DNA of 59,654 nt from an uncultured Prevotellaceae bacterium (GTDB taxonomy: Bacteria; Bacteroidota; Bacteroidia; Bacteroidales; Bacteroidaceae): assembly GCA_900316445.1 (NCBI GenBank), contig ONCZ01000038.1:1-59654 (forward strand), in the 5' to 3' direction. The notes under the pieces were generated by a model. The model worked only from the letters and a program-made list of their open reading frames with translations, was not told where the DNA came from and searched no databases. This document shows, piece by piece, positions 9,049 to 16,942 of this stretch. Positions within the stretch are counted from its first letter, which is position 1; every line of letters begins with the position of its first letter. The translations under genes were made by a program, and so were the position numbers.

Positions 9049-10740
9049 TCAGTTCTGAGGCTTCATCTTCTTCGTGAAGACTTGCTCACCAGAATAAACC
9101 AGCCAACCGTGATCCTCAATTTCACGCAGTTTCAACGGGCCAACCAGATTGTCGTCGCCGCTGGACACCGCATACAGCTTGGCACACAACACGCCGTCTT
9201 CGGTGGTGTAGATATCCGACTGTTCCACTATTGTCACCTTATAAGGTGGCGCCGTAGGCGTGTATTTATTGTCGGGTGACGAACCTTCGAAATAGCTACG
9301 CAAGCCGTTGGATACGGGATAGCCGTTGGTGTCTTTTTCAAGGAGATTCTGCACGACATCCTGCATCACGACATTGCTCACTTTCAATATGTTGTTCTCA
9401 CCGACAGTAGCTGTATGGGTTCTCAGATAGTTGATCATATTCCAGGCATCGGAACTATTGTCCGTCATACGGTTCAAACAGCAGATGAAGAGCGCTGTCA
9501 CAAAATGGGGCGAATTGAAATACTCACGGTTGTTCACCTCCAGCGTCTTCAGTTCCTCGATGTTCCGAGGCAGGGCATTGAAGGAATAGGTGATGTACCT
9601 CTTGCCGTCAAGCTCTCTGGAGAAGCCTTCCGTGGAGACGGTGATGAACTGTATTGGCAAGTTATAGGCCCAGATCTTCTTGATGGCCAGGCTGCCGTCG
9701 GTCTTGGCGAGGGTGAACCTGGTGCGCTCCTTCGGGTCAGGACCTGTGCCTATATAGTAAAAGCATTCGTAATCAGGTTTGCTGCCGCTGAGGTTGTCAT
9801 CCGTTAAAGGCAGGGAGTACTTGAAGTCGAGGTAGTCGTAGGCAGGATTGAAAAAGGTGTAAGCAGGACCTTCTTTTGCCCATTTTGCCACCTCTAACAG
9901 ATTCTCCGTGAACTGCACGCGGAAATAAGGCACACTTCCCAGATCGGCTACCGGCTCTGGCTGCGGGATTATTCTTTCCGGCTCGGGCTCAATTGTAATA
10001 GGCTCAGGAACAACTACCACTGGATTATTAGGAAGTGGTCTGACCGGCGGGGTTATTGTTCCAGGCAATGGCTCTATTGGCCAAATCTCAACCTGACGGT
10101 CGTCCGGAGCAGGATCCCGTGGGGTTTCAGGCTCTTCCGGAATGATAGTTCCTGGTACTGGTTCATCCTGGCCTACAGTCCCCTGATCGTCATCCTGTTT
10201 TATCGTTCCCGGTACATCATCTGGAACTGATGTTCCAGGTACATCGTCCGAGACCGACTTCTGCAGGCCTGTCAACGACAAACCTCTCACACCGACTTTA
10301 GGTGCTTTAGCGATATTCACGGCAGCCACCAAGTCTACCACATCCACCTTGCCGTCGCCATTGATGTCGGCTCGGACAAGATCAAAGTTATCAGACTTAG
10401 AGCCAAGGATATAAGCGGCAATCTCTTTGACATCGTCACCATCGACAATGCCGTTACCACTTGCATCACCGTTGACGACAACGAGACTGTTTTTCTCGAA
10501 GGTCACATTCAAAACACCTGATGCGCCTTGTCCTTGATGAGCAATGACTTCAAATGCTTCCTTTTCATTCACATTGGCCAGTTTCTTCACGCGGGACATC
10601 TCAATATATTGTCCCTTGTCAGTCTTTAGCCACCATACTTGCTTGTTAGCATTTTGGGCCTGCAGGCCACATGGCATTGCCAGCAACCCTATCAGGATCG
10701 CTGCAAGCACTCTTTGATGTTTCTTTTCAATTGTTCTCAT
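9049..10740 (-). CDS. Secreted protein with dockerin-like EF hands and Pro-rich PGT repeats
   Basis: 563 residues, not recognised as a named family. Signal peptide about 1-28 (ends GLQAQ). A dockerin-like pair of calcium loops lies near the N-terminus, not the usual C-terminus: GDASGNGIVDGDDV (about 91-104) and ADINGDGKVDVVDL. Residues about 160-275 are an acidic, proline-rich linker with repeats of the form DDVPGT, DEPVPGT, PLPGT. The rest (about 280-563) is an unrecognised globular region with a few aromatic-rich beta segments. No cohesin is visible in the window, so the EF hands may simply bind calcium or act in surface assembly. Canonical promoter upstream (10777-10808). The nucleoside kinase gene follows 16 bases downstream. 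Confidence 0.75.
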   Translation of the reverse strand: MRTIEKKHQRVLAAILIGLLAMPCGLQAQNANKQVWWLKTDKGQYIEMSRVKKLANVNEKEAFEVIAHQGQGASGVLNVTFEKNSLVVVNGDASGNGIVDGDDVKEIAAYILGSKSDNFDLVRADINGDGKVDVVDLVAAVNIAKAPKVGVRGLSLTGLQKSVSDDVPGTSVPDDVPGTIKQDDDQGTVGQDEPVPGTIIPEEPETPRDPAPDDRQVEIWPIEPLPGTITPPVRPLPNNPVVVVPEPITIEPEPERIIPQPEPVADLGSVPYFRVQFTENLLEVAKWAKEGPAYTFFNPAYDYLDFKYSLPLTDDNLSGSKPDYECFYYIGTGPDPKERTRFTLAKTDGSLAIKKIWAYNLPIQFITVSTEGFSRELDGKRYITYSFNALPRNIEELKTLEVNNREYFNSPHFVTALFICCLNRMTDNSSDAWNMINYLRTHTATVGENNILKVSNVVMQDVVQNLLEKDTNGYPVSNGLRSYFEGSSPDNKYTPTAPPYKVTIVEQSDIYTTEDGVLCAKLYAVSSGDDNLVGPLKLREIEDHGWLVYSGEQVFTKKMKPQN

Positions 10741-10776
10741 GTCTTATTAATTAGTAATATTATTCAAATTGAAGGA

Positions 10777-10808
10777 CAAATATAGGAATAAAAATTGAAA
10801 ATCCCAAA
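10777..10808 (-). promoter_or_regulatory. Promoter of the secreted EF-hand protein
   Basis: On the minus strand TTTG (10808-10805), 20 bases, TATATTTG (10784-10777): exact Bacteroidetes consensus spacing. The ATG lies 36 bases downstream. Confidence 0.65.
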
Positions 10809-10861
10809 CTCCCCAATAAAGAATTAGTGTTTATTAACGTTTATTATCCTGCAAAGAATAA

Positions 10862-10889
10862 TTGTTTTCAAATAATTATTGTAACTTTG
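10862..10889 (+). promoter_or_regulatory. Promoter of the Na/Pi symporter gene
   Basis: TTG (10862-10864), 17 bases, TAACTTTG (10882-10889). It precedes the ATG at 10942 by about 50 bases. The leader between contains the tandem words AAATAGTAAATAGTAAAT and CGTAAATTGTAAAT. Confidence 0.5.
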
Positions 10890-10941
10890 TAGCCGAAATA
10901 GCAAATAGTAAATAGTAAATCCGTAAATTGTAAATCTCAAG

Positions 10942-12672
10942 ATGCTCGTAATTTTCAAACTCCTTGGTTCCCTCGCCTTGCTGATGTTCGGTATGAAGTC
11001 GATGAGTGAGGCGCTCCAGAAGATGGCCGGACCGCAGTTGCGTCACGTCCTCGGAGCAATGACCACCAACCGCTTTACGGGAATGTTGACAGGTATGCTG
11101 GTGACGGCATCCGTCCAGTCTTCAACCGCTACTACGGTGATGACCGTTTCGTTCGTCAATGCGGGCCTGCTCACGCTGGCCCAGGCCATCTCGGTCATCA
11201 TGGGAGCGAACATCGGTACCACCCTCACGGCGTGGATCATGTCGGCAGGTATGTCGTTTGACATCACCAGCGCCGTCTATCCCGCCTTCTTCATCGGCAT
11301 CATCCTCATCTACCTGAAGAGATACCGCTATATCGGCGACTTCCTCTTCGGTCTGTCGTTCCTGCTCTTGGGACTGGGAACGCTCCGAATGACAGGAACG
11401 GAGATGAATCTCGGCGAGAACGAGACGTTGCTTAACTTCTTCGCTTCGTTCGATCCCACATCGTTCCTCACCACGCTGATCTTCCTGCTGTTGGGAGGCA
11501 TCATGACCTTCTGCGTGCAGTCGTCGGCAGCGGTGATGGCCATCACGATGATCCTCTGCTCCAGCGGCGCCCTGCCTATCTATCAGGGTATCGCCTTAGT
11601 GATGGGTGAGAACATCGGTACGACGGTCACCTCTAACTTAGCAGCCCTCTCGGCCAATACCCAGGCCCGCCGTGCTGCCCTGTCGCACATGTTCTTCAAC
11701 TTCTTCGGCGTCTTCTGGATCCTGTTTGTGTTCCGTCCCTTCATCGATGCCGTCTGCGGACTCGTGGGCTATGATGTCACGATGGTCAAGGGGACAGTGG
11801 AGTCGAGTGTGTTCATGGCCAATGCCGCCAAACTGAGTTTCGTGCTGGCAGCCTTCCACACCTGCTTCAACGTGGCCAACACCTTCATCCTCATCTGGTT
11901 CATCCCCCAGATTGAGAGACTCGTCTGCTGGGTGATCAAGCCGAAGAACGTCGACGAGGAGGACGAGTTCCGCCTGCACTTCATCACCGCCGGCTTCATG
12001 AAGACCCCCGAGCTCTCCGTGCTCGAAGCCCAGAAGGAGATCCGTTCGTTCTCAGAGCGTATGCAGCGTATGTTCGGCATGGTGCAGGATCTGCTGAACC
12101 TATCCAGCAGCACCTCCAACAAGAAAGACTCGAAGGAAGGCGAGTTCAACAAGCTCTACTCCCGCATCGAGAAATACGAGAGCATCAGCGACAATATGGA
12201 ACTGGAGATTGCCAAATACCTCGAGAACGTCAGCGATGCCCACCTCTCCGACGACACGAAGGGTAAGATCCGCGCCATGCTGCGTGAGGTGAGTGAACTG
12301 GAGTCCATCGGCGATGCTTGCTACAACATGGCCCGCACCATCTCCCGTAAGTACAACGGCAAGCAGGATCACTTCAACGACAAGCAGTACAGCCACATCC
12401 ACCAGATGATGGGTCTGACAGACAACTCGCTCACGGAGATGAACAAACTGATGGGTGGCCGTAAGGAGGGCTACGACGTGAACCGCACCTTCAACATCGA
12501 GCACGAGATCAACAACTTCCGCAACCAGTTGAAGGCGCAGAACATCACCGACATCAACAACCACGAATATACCTATGCCGTCGGCACCATCTACATGGAC
12601 CTCATCAACGAATGTGAGAAACTGGGCGACTACGTGGTCAACGTCGTCGAGGCCCGCATGGGAATCAGATAA
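10942..12672 (+). CDS. Na/Pi cotransporter family protein with PhoU-like tail
   Basis: 576 residues. The N-terminal part (about 1-330) has about nine hydrophobic segments and the two inverted QSS repeats of the NptA/YjbB family: QSSTATTVMTVSFVNAG (59 onward) and QSSAAVMAITMILCSSG (about 193 onward). The C-terminal part (about 355-570) is a helical PhoU-like domain. It probably couples sodium flow to phosphate transport across the inner membrane; the PhoU domain may sense or regulate. Length and architecture are normal. It is a single gene with its own promoter, and a strong hairpin terminator follows at 12703-12739. Confidence 0.88.
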   Translation: MLVIFKLLGSLALLMFGMKSMSEALQKMAGPQLRHVLGAMTTNRFTGMLTGMLVTASVQSSTATTVMTVSFVNAGLLTLAQAISVIMGANIGTTLTAWIMSAGMSFDITSAVYPAFFIGIILIYLKRYRYIGDFLFGLSFLLLGLGTLRMTGTEMNLGENETLLNFFASFDPTSFLTTLIFLLLGGIMTFCVQSSAAVMAITMILCSSGALPIYQGIALVMGENIGTTVTSNLAALSANTQARRAALSHMFFNFFGVFWILFVFRPFIDAVCGLVGYDVTMVKGTVESSVFMANAAKLSFVLAAFHTCFNVANTFILIWFIPQIERLVCWVIKPKNVDEEDEFRLHFITAGFMKTPELSVLEAQKEIRSFSERMQRMFGMVQDLLNLSSSTSNKKDSKEGEFNKLYSRIEKYESISDNMELEIAKYLENVSDAHLSDDTKGKIRAMLREVSELESIGDACYNMARTISRKYNGKQDHFNDKQYSHIHQMMGLTDNSLTEMNKLMGGRKEGYDVNRTFNIEHEINNFRNQLKAQNITDINNHEYTYAVGTIYMDLINECEKLGDYVVNVVEARMGIR

Positions 12673-12702
12673 AGGTAAAAAGGTAAAAAAGTAAAAAGGT
12701 AA

Positions 12703-12739
12703 AAAAGTTCCCGAATCATTTGGCGGTTCGGGAACTTTT
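12703..12739. terminator. Bidirectional hairpin terminator whose loop holds the -33 box of the thiamine operon
   Basis: Perfect 13-base arms AAAAGTTCCCGAA (12703-12715) and TTCGGGAACTTTT (12727-12739) enclose an 11-base loop. The A-run before and T-run after let it end transcription in both directions. The loop contains TTTG (12719-12722), which is 20 bases before the -7 box TACCTTTG (12743-12750). Confidence 0.8.
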
Positions 12740-12750
12740 GTATACCTTTG
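12719..12750 (+). promoter_or_regulatory. Promoter of the thiamine operon
   Basis: TTTG (12719-12722), 20 bases, TACCTTTG (12743-12750). Transcription would start just before the TPP riboswitch. Confidence 0.75.
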
Positions 12751-12756
12751 CAGCCG

Positions 12757-12836
12757 ATTTCAAGGGGTGTCCGCGGTTGCGGGCTGAGATGATACCCTCT
12801 AACCTGATCCGGATCATACCGGCGTAGGGATGGAAC
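12757..12836 (+). ncRNA. TPP riboswitch (THI element)
   Basis: Both hallmark parts of the thiamine pyrophosphate aptamer are visible: GGGGTGTCC followed by GGGCTGAGATGATACCC (pyrimidine-sensor arm) and AACCTGATCCGGATCATACC with GGCGTAGGGA (pyrophosphate-sensor arm). It precedes a TonB receptor, a PnuT-like transporter and thiamine pyrophosphokinase, so it should lower thiamine uptake and conversion when TPP is plentiful. The expression platform is not clear: no T-run terminator is seen between 12836 and the ATG at 12899, so control of translation start is more likely. Confidence 0.93.
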
Positions 12837-12898
12837 ACAGGATTTATCAACAGTAGAATTCCCCCTTTACATTATTTATTAATTAAAGGTACAAAACA

Positions 12899-15116
12899 AT
12901 GAAAAGAAACAATGGATTACACGGATTTCACGGATCACTGAGAAATGCCGTAATCGTAGTTGCGCTGGTGAGCGCAGTAAACATGAATGCCCAGGACGAA
13001 CTAGACTCGCTCCTGGCGGTAGAACTGCAGGATGTACAGGTGGTATCGACGCGAGCATCGAAGAAAACCCCAGTGGCTTACACCGACATGGGGAAAGACG
13101 AAATCAAGGCCGTCAACTTCGGAAAGGATGTGCCCTACCTGCTATCGCTGACTCCCAGCATCACCATGACCTCGGATGCCGGCAACGGTATCGGCTATAC
13201 CTCACTCCGAGTGCGCGGAACGGATCCCAGCCGCATCAACATCACGGCCAACGGCATACCGATGAACGACGCAGAAAGCGCCCAACTCTATTGGGTGAAC
13301 ATGGGCGACTTCGCCAGCAGCGTGCAGTCGATACAGATCCAGCGCGGCGTGGGAACATCCACCAACGGCGCTGGCGCCTTCGGTGCTTCGGTGAACATGC
13401 AGACGGAGAATATCGGCACAGAGCCATACGTAGGCCTCGACCTCTCTGGAGGATCATATTATTCACATAAGGAAACCCTGCGCTTCGGCACAGGACTCAT
13501 CAAGGAGCACTGGGGACTGCAGGGCCGACTCTCGGACATCGGCTCAAAGGGCTATCTCGACCGTGCCTCGACGAAACTGAACTCCTACTTCCTGCAGGGC
13601 GGCTATTTCTCAGACAACACGGTTGTGAAACTGCTGACCTGGAACGGTATCGAGGAGACCTATCATGCCTGGAACTACACGTCGAAGTACGAGCAGAGCC
13701 TCTACGGCCGCACCTATAACTCCGGGCCATCTGAGTCTGAACATGACCGGGCACTACACCAAGGGCCAAGGCTACTACGAGGAATACAAGAACGGGCGCA
13801 AACTGATAGAGTATCTGCCTTATGGACCTTGGTTTGACGCTGAGGCTGGCGGCAACCCCAAACTGAAGAGCGACCTCATCCGCCAGAAGAAGATGGACAA
13901 TGACTTCTTTGCCGTTGTGGCCTCATTGGTCTACAACAACCGCGAGGGCATCGAGGCCACCGTCGGCGGTGGCTGGAACAAATACAGCGGCGACCACTTC
14001 GGACTGGTGAAATGGGTGAAAAACGTCCCGCAGGGGTTAGAACTGCTGCCCGACTTTGAATACTATCGCTGCGATGCTAAGAAGACTGACTGGAACTTCT
14101 ATGGCAAAATGAACTACGACTTCGCCCACGGCCTAAACGGCTTCCTCGACCTTCAGTACCGGCATATCGGCATTCAGATGCAAGATCCTGGCGACTGGTA
14201 CGGCGCCAATACCGATGGCAGATACGTGATCGACGATTCTTTCAACTTCTTCAACCCCAAGTTCGGCCTAAACTACGACATCACGCCCAACCACAAGGTC
14301 TATGCCTCGTATGCCATCGCCCACAAAGAGCCGACGCGCAACGACTATGAGGACAATCTCGACACGGAGCTGAAGGCCGAGCGCCTGAACGATCTCGAGG
14401 CTGGCTATAAGTTCCAGAGCGAGCACTTCTCGGCTGGAGTCAACATCTACTGGATGAGTTACAGGGATCAGTTTGTGCTGACGGGCGAGCTGAACAACAT
14501 CGGCGAGGCCATCGCCAAAAACGTCGGTAAGAGTTATCGCCTGGGCATCGAGCTGGAGGCAGCCTGGAAACCCGCAGACTGGTTCCGATGGGATGCCAAT
14601 GCCACGCTGTCGAAAAACCGTGCGAAGGACTGGGAGGTGACGCTGATGGACGGCTCCGTGGAGAGTCTCGGCGACACACCACTGTCGTTCTCGCCCGACT
14701 TCATCCTGAACAACATCCTGACCTTCAACTATCGCGGCATGAAGGCCAGCGTGCAGAGCCAGTACGTAGGCGACCAGTATCTGACGAACACAGGGCTCAA
14801 GAGCTATCAGACGCTCGACGACAACGGCAGGCCCATCGACGTAAGCATGATGCTCGACAGCCACTACACCACGAATATCGACCTCAGTTACACGTTCGCC
14901 CTGAAGCAGTTGGGCATCAAGGACCTGACCCTCGGTGTGAGCCTCTACAACATCTTCTCCGCCAAATACGACAATAACGGCTGGGCCGCGCCTGCCTTCA
15001 TCAAGGAGAACGGTCAGGTAAAGGCGACGGGCTGGGACACCTCAGACCAGTACGAGGCCGGCTTCGCCCCTTCGGCACCATTCAACGCGATGGCTCACCT
15101 GTCTGTCAGTTTTTAG
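12899..15116 (+). pseudogene. TonB-dependent receptor for thiamine, frameshifted
   Basis: Two frames together make one outer-membrane receptor. 12899-13837 gives the signal peptide, plug (SLRVRGTDPSRINITANGIPMNDAE, shown here only in part: RVRGTDPSRINI) and first barrel strands up to YGRTYNSG; the other frame, from about 13725 to 15116, resumes with HLSLNMTGHYTKGQGYYEEYKNG and runs to a normal C-terminal strand ending in F. Related receptors carry a further 30-50 residues between these two points, so I infer an internal deletion with loss of frame at about 13724-13730. Both sides show no other stop. Position after the TPP riboswitch identifies the substrate as thiamine or its phosphates. Either a real pseudogene or an assembly error. 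The signal-peptide coding contains the tandem word CACGGATTTCACGGAT. Confidence 0.85.
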
Positions 15117-15129
15117 AAATCAGTCATAT

Positions 15130-15729
15130 ATGATGACCTTCCTGGAAGCGCACTGGCTCGACATCTTCACCACGATACTCGGACTGATCTATATCTGGCT
15201 CGAGTATCGTGCCAGTATTGCACTCTGGTTCGTAGGTGTCATCATGCCGGCTATGGACGTTGTGCTCTATTGGGAGCACGGCCTCTACGGCGATGCCGGT
15301 ATGGCGTGCTACTACACGCTGGCGGCCCTCTACGGCTTCTATGTCTGGAAGTTCAAGAAGACCAAGAAGCTGAAACAGGAACTGCCCATCATCCACATGC
15401 CGAGAAGGAAGTACCTGCCCGCCACGCTGTGCTTCTTCCTGGCCTGGGGCGTCACCTATTATATATTAATAAGGTGGACGAACTCCACGGTGCCCGTACT
15501 CGACTCATTCACCAACGCCCTGTCGTTCATCGGCATGTGGGCCCTGGCCCGTAAGTATCTCGAGCAGTGGTTCTTCTGGATCGTGGTCGATGTCGTGTGC
15601 TGTATGCTCTATGTCCAGAAGGGCATCCCCTTCAAAGCCGGGCTCTACGGCCTGTATGTCGTCATCGCCGTCGCAGGCTATTACAAGTGGAAGAAGATGG
15701 CCAAAATCACTAAGTATGACCGAGTTTGA
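15130..15729 (+). CDS. pnuT: PnuC-family transporter, probably thiamine-specific PnuT
   Basis: 199 residues with seven hydrophobic segments and the PnuC fold features (LEYRASIALWFVGV, LYGFYVWKF). PnuC-family proteins are facilitators that rely on intracellular phosphorylation to trap the vitamin. Here the gene lies 13 bases after the thiamine TonB receptor and overlaps the thiamine pyrophosphokinase gene by 14 bases, all under a TPP riboswitch; that context makes thiamine the likely substrate in place of nicotinamide riboside. The inner-membrane step would follow TonB receptor uptake. Confidence 0.85.
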   Translation: MMTFLEAHWLDIFTTILGLIYIWLEYRASIALWFVGVIMPAMDVVLYWEHGLYGDAGMACYYTLAALYGFYVWKFKKTKKLKQELPIIHMPRRKYLPATLCFFLAWGVTYYILIRWTNSTVPVLDSFTNALSFIGMWALARKYLEQWFFWIVVDVVCCMLYVQKGIPFKAGLYGLYVVIAVAGYYKWKKMAKITKYDRV

Positions 15730-16324
15730 TGCCGTCATCCTGGCCAATGGAGCGTTCCCTACGGCTGAAGAGCCTCTGCGACTGCTGCGAGAAGCACCCT
15801 ACGTCGTCTGTTGCGACGGTGCTGCCCGCCACTGGCCCCAGTGCGATGCCATCGTGGGCGACGGCGACTCCGTGCCTGAAGAACTGAGAAGCCGTCTGAT
15901 ACAGATCGACGAGCAGGAAGACAACGACCTGACGAAAGCTACCCGCTACTGTCTGTCGAGGGGTATGCGACGGATTGCCTATCTGGGTGCAACAGGGCTG
16001 CGCGAGGACCATACCCTCGGCAATATCTCGCTGATGGCCCGCTATGCACAGGAGTTCGGCGTAGAGCCCCTGCTGGCTACGGACTACGGCTGGCTGGTAG
16101 TGGCCGAGGGCCAAAGGCTGTTTGAATCATTTCCAGGCCAGCAGGTCAGCATCTTCAACCTCGACTGCCAGTCCCTCGCCTCTGAGGGCCTCCGCTGGCA
16201 GTCATACCCTTACACCCAGTTGTGGCAAGGCACGCTGAACGAAGCCACGGGCGTCACCTTCATGCTTCAAGGCGACGGTCGCTATATCGTCTATCGCACT
16301 TATTATCACAAAAGCAGAGAATAA
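15716..16324 (+). CDS. Thiamine pyrophosphokinase
   Basis: 202 residues from ATG 15716 (MTEFDAVILANG). The open frame extends upstream to 15590, but that part is an out-of-frame reading of pnuT. It transfers pyrophosphate from ATP to thiamine, making TPP. Family motifs: CCDGAARHW, DAIVGDGDS, DNDLTKA and GATGLREDHTLGN, with the Asp residues that bind magnesium and ATP. The start overlaps the pnuT stop by 14 bases, suggesting coupled translation; kinase and transporter act together to trap thiamine in the cytoplasm. Downstream are a 17-base inverted repeat and two hairpin-plus-T-run structures. Confidence 0.88.
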   Translation: MTEFDAVILANGAFPTAEEPLRLLREAPYVVCCDGAARHWPQCDAIVGDGDSVPEELRSRLIQIDEQEDNDLTKATRYCLSRGMRRIAYLGATGLREDHTLGNISLMARYAQEFGVEPLLATDYGWLVVAEGQRLFESFPGQQVSIFNLDCQSLASEGLRWQSYPYTQLWQGTLNEATGVTFMLQGDGRYIVYRTYYHKSRE

Positions 16325-16340
16325 TCTTTACAATAGACCT

Positions 16341-16400
16341 CTCAAAACTCGCGTATTATCCAGGAAACGGACAATGGGCTTCAAATACGCGAGTTTTGAG
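16341..16400. repeat. 17-base perfect inverted repeat after the thiamine operon
   Basis: CTCAAAACTCGCGTATT (16341-16357) and its exact complement (16384-16400) enclose 26 bases. It begins 17 bases after the kinase stop. It could fold as an RNA stem protecting or ending the operon transcript, but has no T-run. Confidence 0.7.
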
Positions 16401-16454
16401 CCGTTTCGTAATCGCCTGACAGCGAGGTAGTTATGGTTTTCAGGCTCAAATCCA

Positions 16455-16497
16455 AGCCTCAAAAGGGCCTGTTTTTGCCTCAAAAAGGCTCTTTTTT
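16455..16497 (+). terminator. Tandem terminator-like hairpins of the thiamine operon
   Basis: Two near-copies of GCCTCAAAA(A)GG followed by T-runs: the first at 16456-16475 and the second, GCCTCAAAAAGGC then TCTTTTTT, at 16477-16497. Each forms a short stem with a U-tract. Confidence 0.6.
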
Positions 16498-16529
16498 GCT
16501 AAATCAGAGTGGGAGAAACCAGGGATTTT

Positions 16530-16596
16530 ACCCAGACTAAAGTCCGACTTTACCCTAACTAAAGTCCGACTTTAGTCTAAGGAAACTCCGGGAAAG
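16530..16596 (-). repeat. 22-base-period tandem repeat, locus A (three units)
   Basis: Read on the minus strand, three 22-base units start AGTTTCCTTAGACTAAAGTC, ACTTTAGTTAGGGTAAAGTC and ACTTTAGTCTGGGTAAAATC. They match in period and core (ACTTTCCTTAGnnTAAA) the three units at 32618-32683 on the plus strand. Both loci lie in the noncoding DNA upstream of a serpin gene. See findings. Confidence 0.7.
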
Positions 16597-16702
16597 GCCA
16601 GAGACGACCCGAAATGGGCAGATTTTGGGCTTCCGCTTTTCTAGAATGAGAATTTTCAGAAGCACTTTTTTAGGCAAGTTTTCTTGACAAGGTATTTCTT
16701 TC

Positions 16703-16735
16703 TCCCCCTGAGTAGGGGGAGCTAGAGGGGGTCTG
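16703..16735 (+). repeat. GC-rich palindromic element, copy 1
   Basis: CCCCCTGAGTAGGGGG stem followed by AGCTAGAGGGGGTCTG. Member of a six-copy family in this window (others at 16796, 26892, 28841, 30931, 55113). It faces copy 2, and the two enclose the 39-base element at 16736. Confidence 0.75.
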
Positions 16736-16774
16736 CGCTCGGCTTTGCCGCTTGCTACCGAAGGGACGCAAGAA
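16736..16774 (+). repeat. 39-base dispersed element, copy 1
   Basis: Begins CGCTCGGCTTTGCCGCTTGC and ends AGGGACGCAAGAA. It is identical except for one base to 32821-32859. Both copies lie upstream of a serpin gene. A small CGGC-TTT-GCCG hairpin is inside. Confidence 0.8.
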
Positions 16775-16795
16775 CCGCTTCATATCTCCCTTGTT

Positions 16796-16830
16796 CAGAC
16801 CACCCCTCACCCCTCCTAACTCAGGAGGGG
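16796..16830 (-). repeat. GC-rich palindromic element, copy 2
   Basis: Minus-strand reading CCCCTCCTGAGTTAGGAGGG followed by GTGAGGGGTGGTCTG. Inverted relative to copy 1. Confidence 0.8.
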
Positions 16831-16896
16831 AAAAGGTTGCAACCGAGGTTTTTGCTAAACTTTGTTAAATATTCACCCAAATCATGCAAGATTTAA

Positions 16897-16904
16897 TACC
16901 TTTG
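16897..16904 (+). promoter_or_regulatory. -7 box of serpin gene 1
   Basis: TACCTTTG at 16897-16904, 38 bases before the ATG at 16943. No good -33 box is seen at the usual distance. Confidence 0.45.
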
Positions 16905-16942
16905 TATCTTATATAAGTAGAGACTAAATTTGTTTTAAGCTT

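Noticed and set aside
16530-16596. CRISPR-like array
   Set aside because: Units are contiguous 22-base repeats with no spacers, only three copies, and no cas genes nearby.
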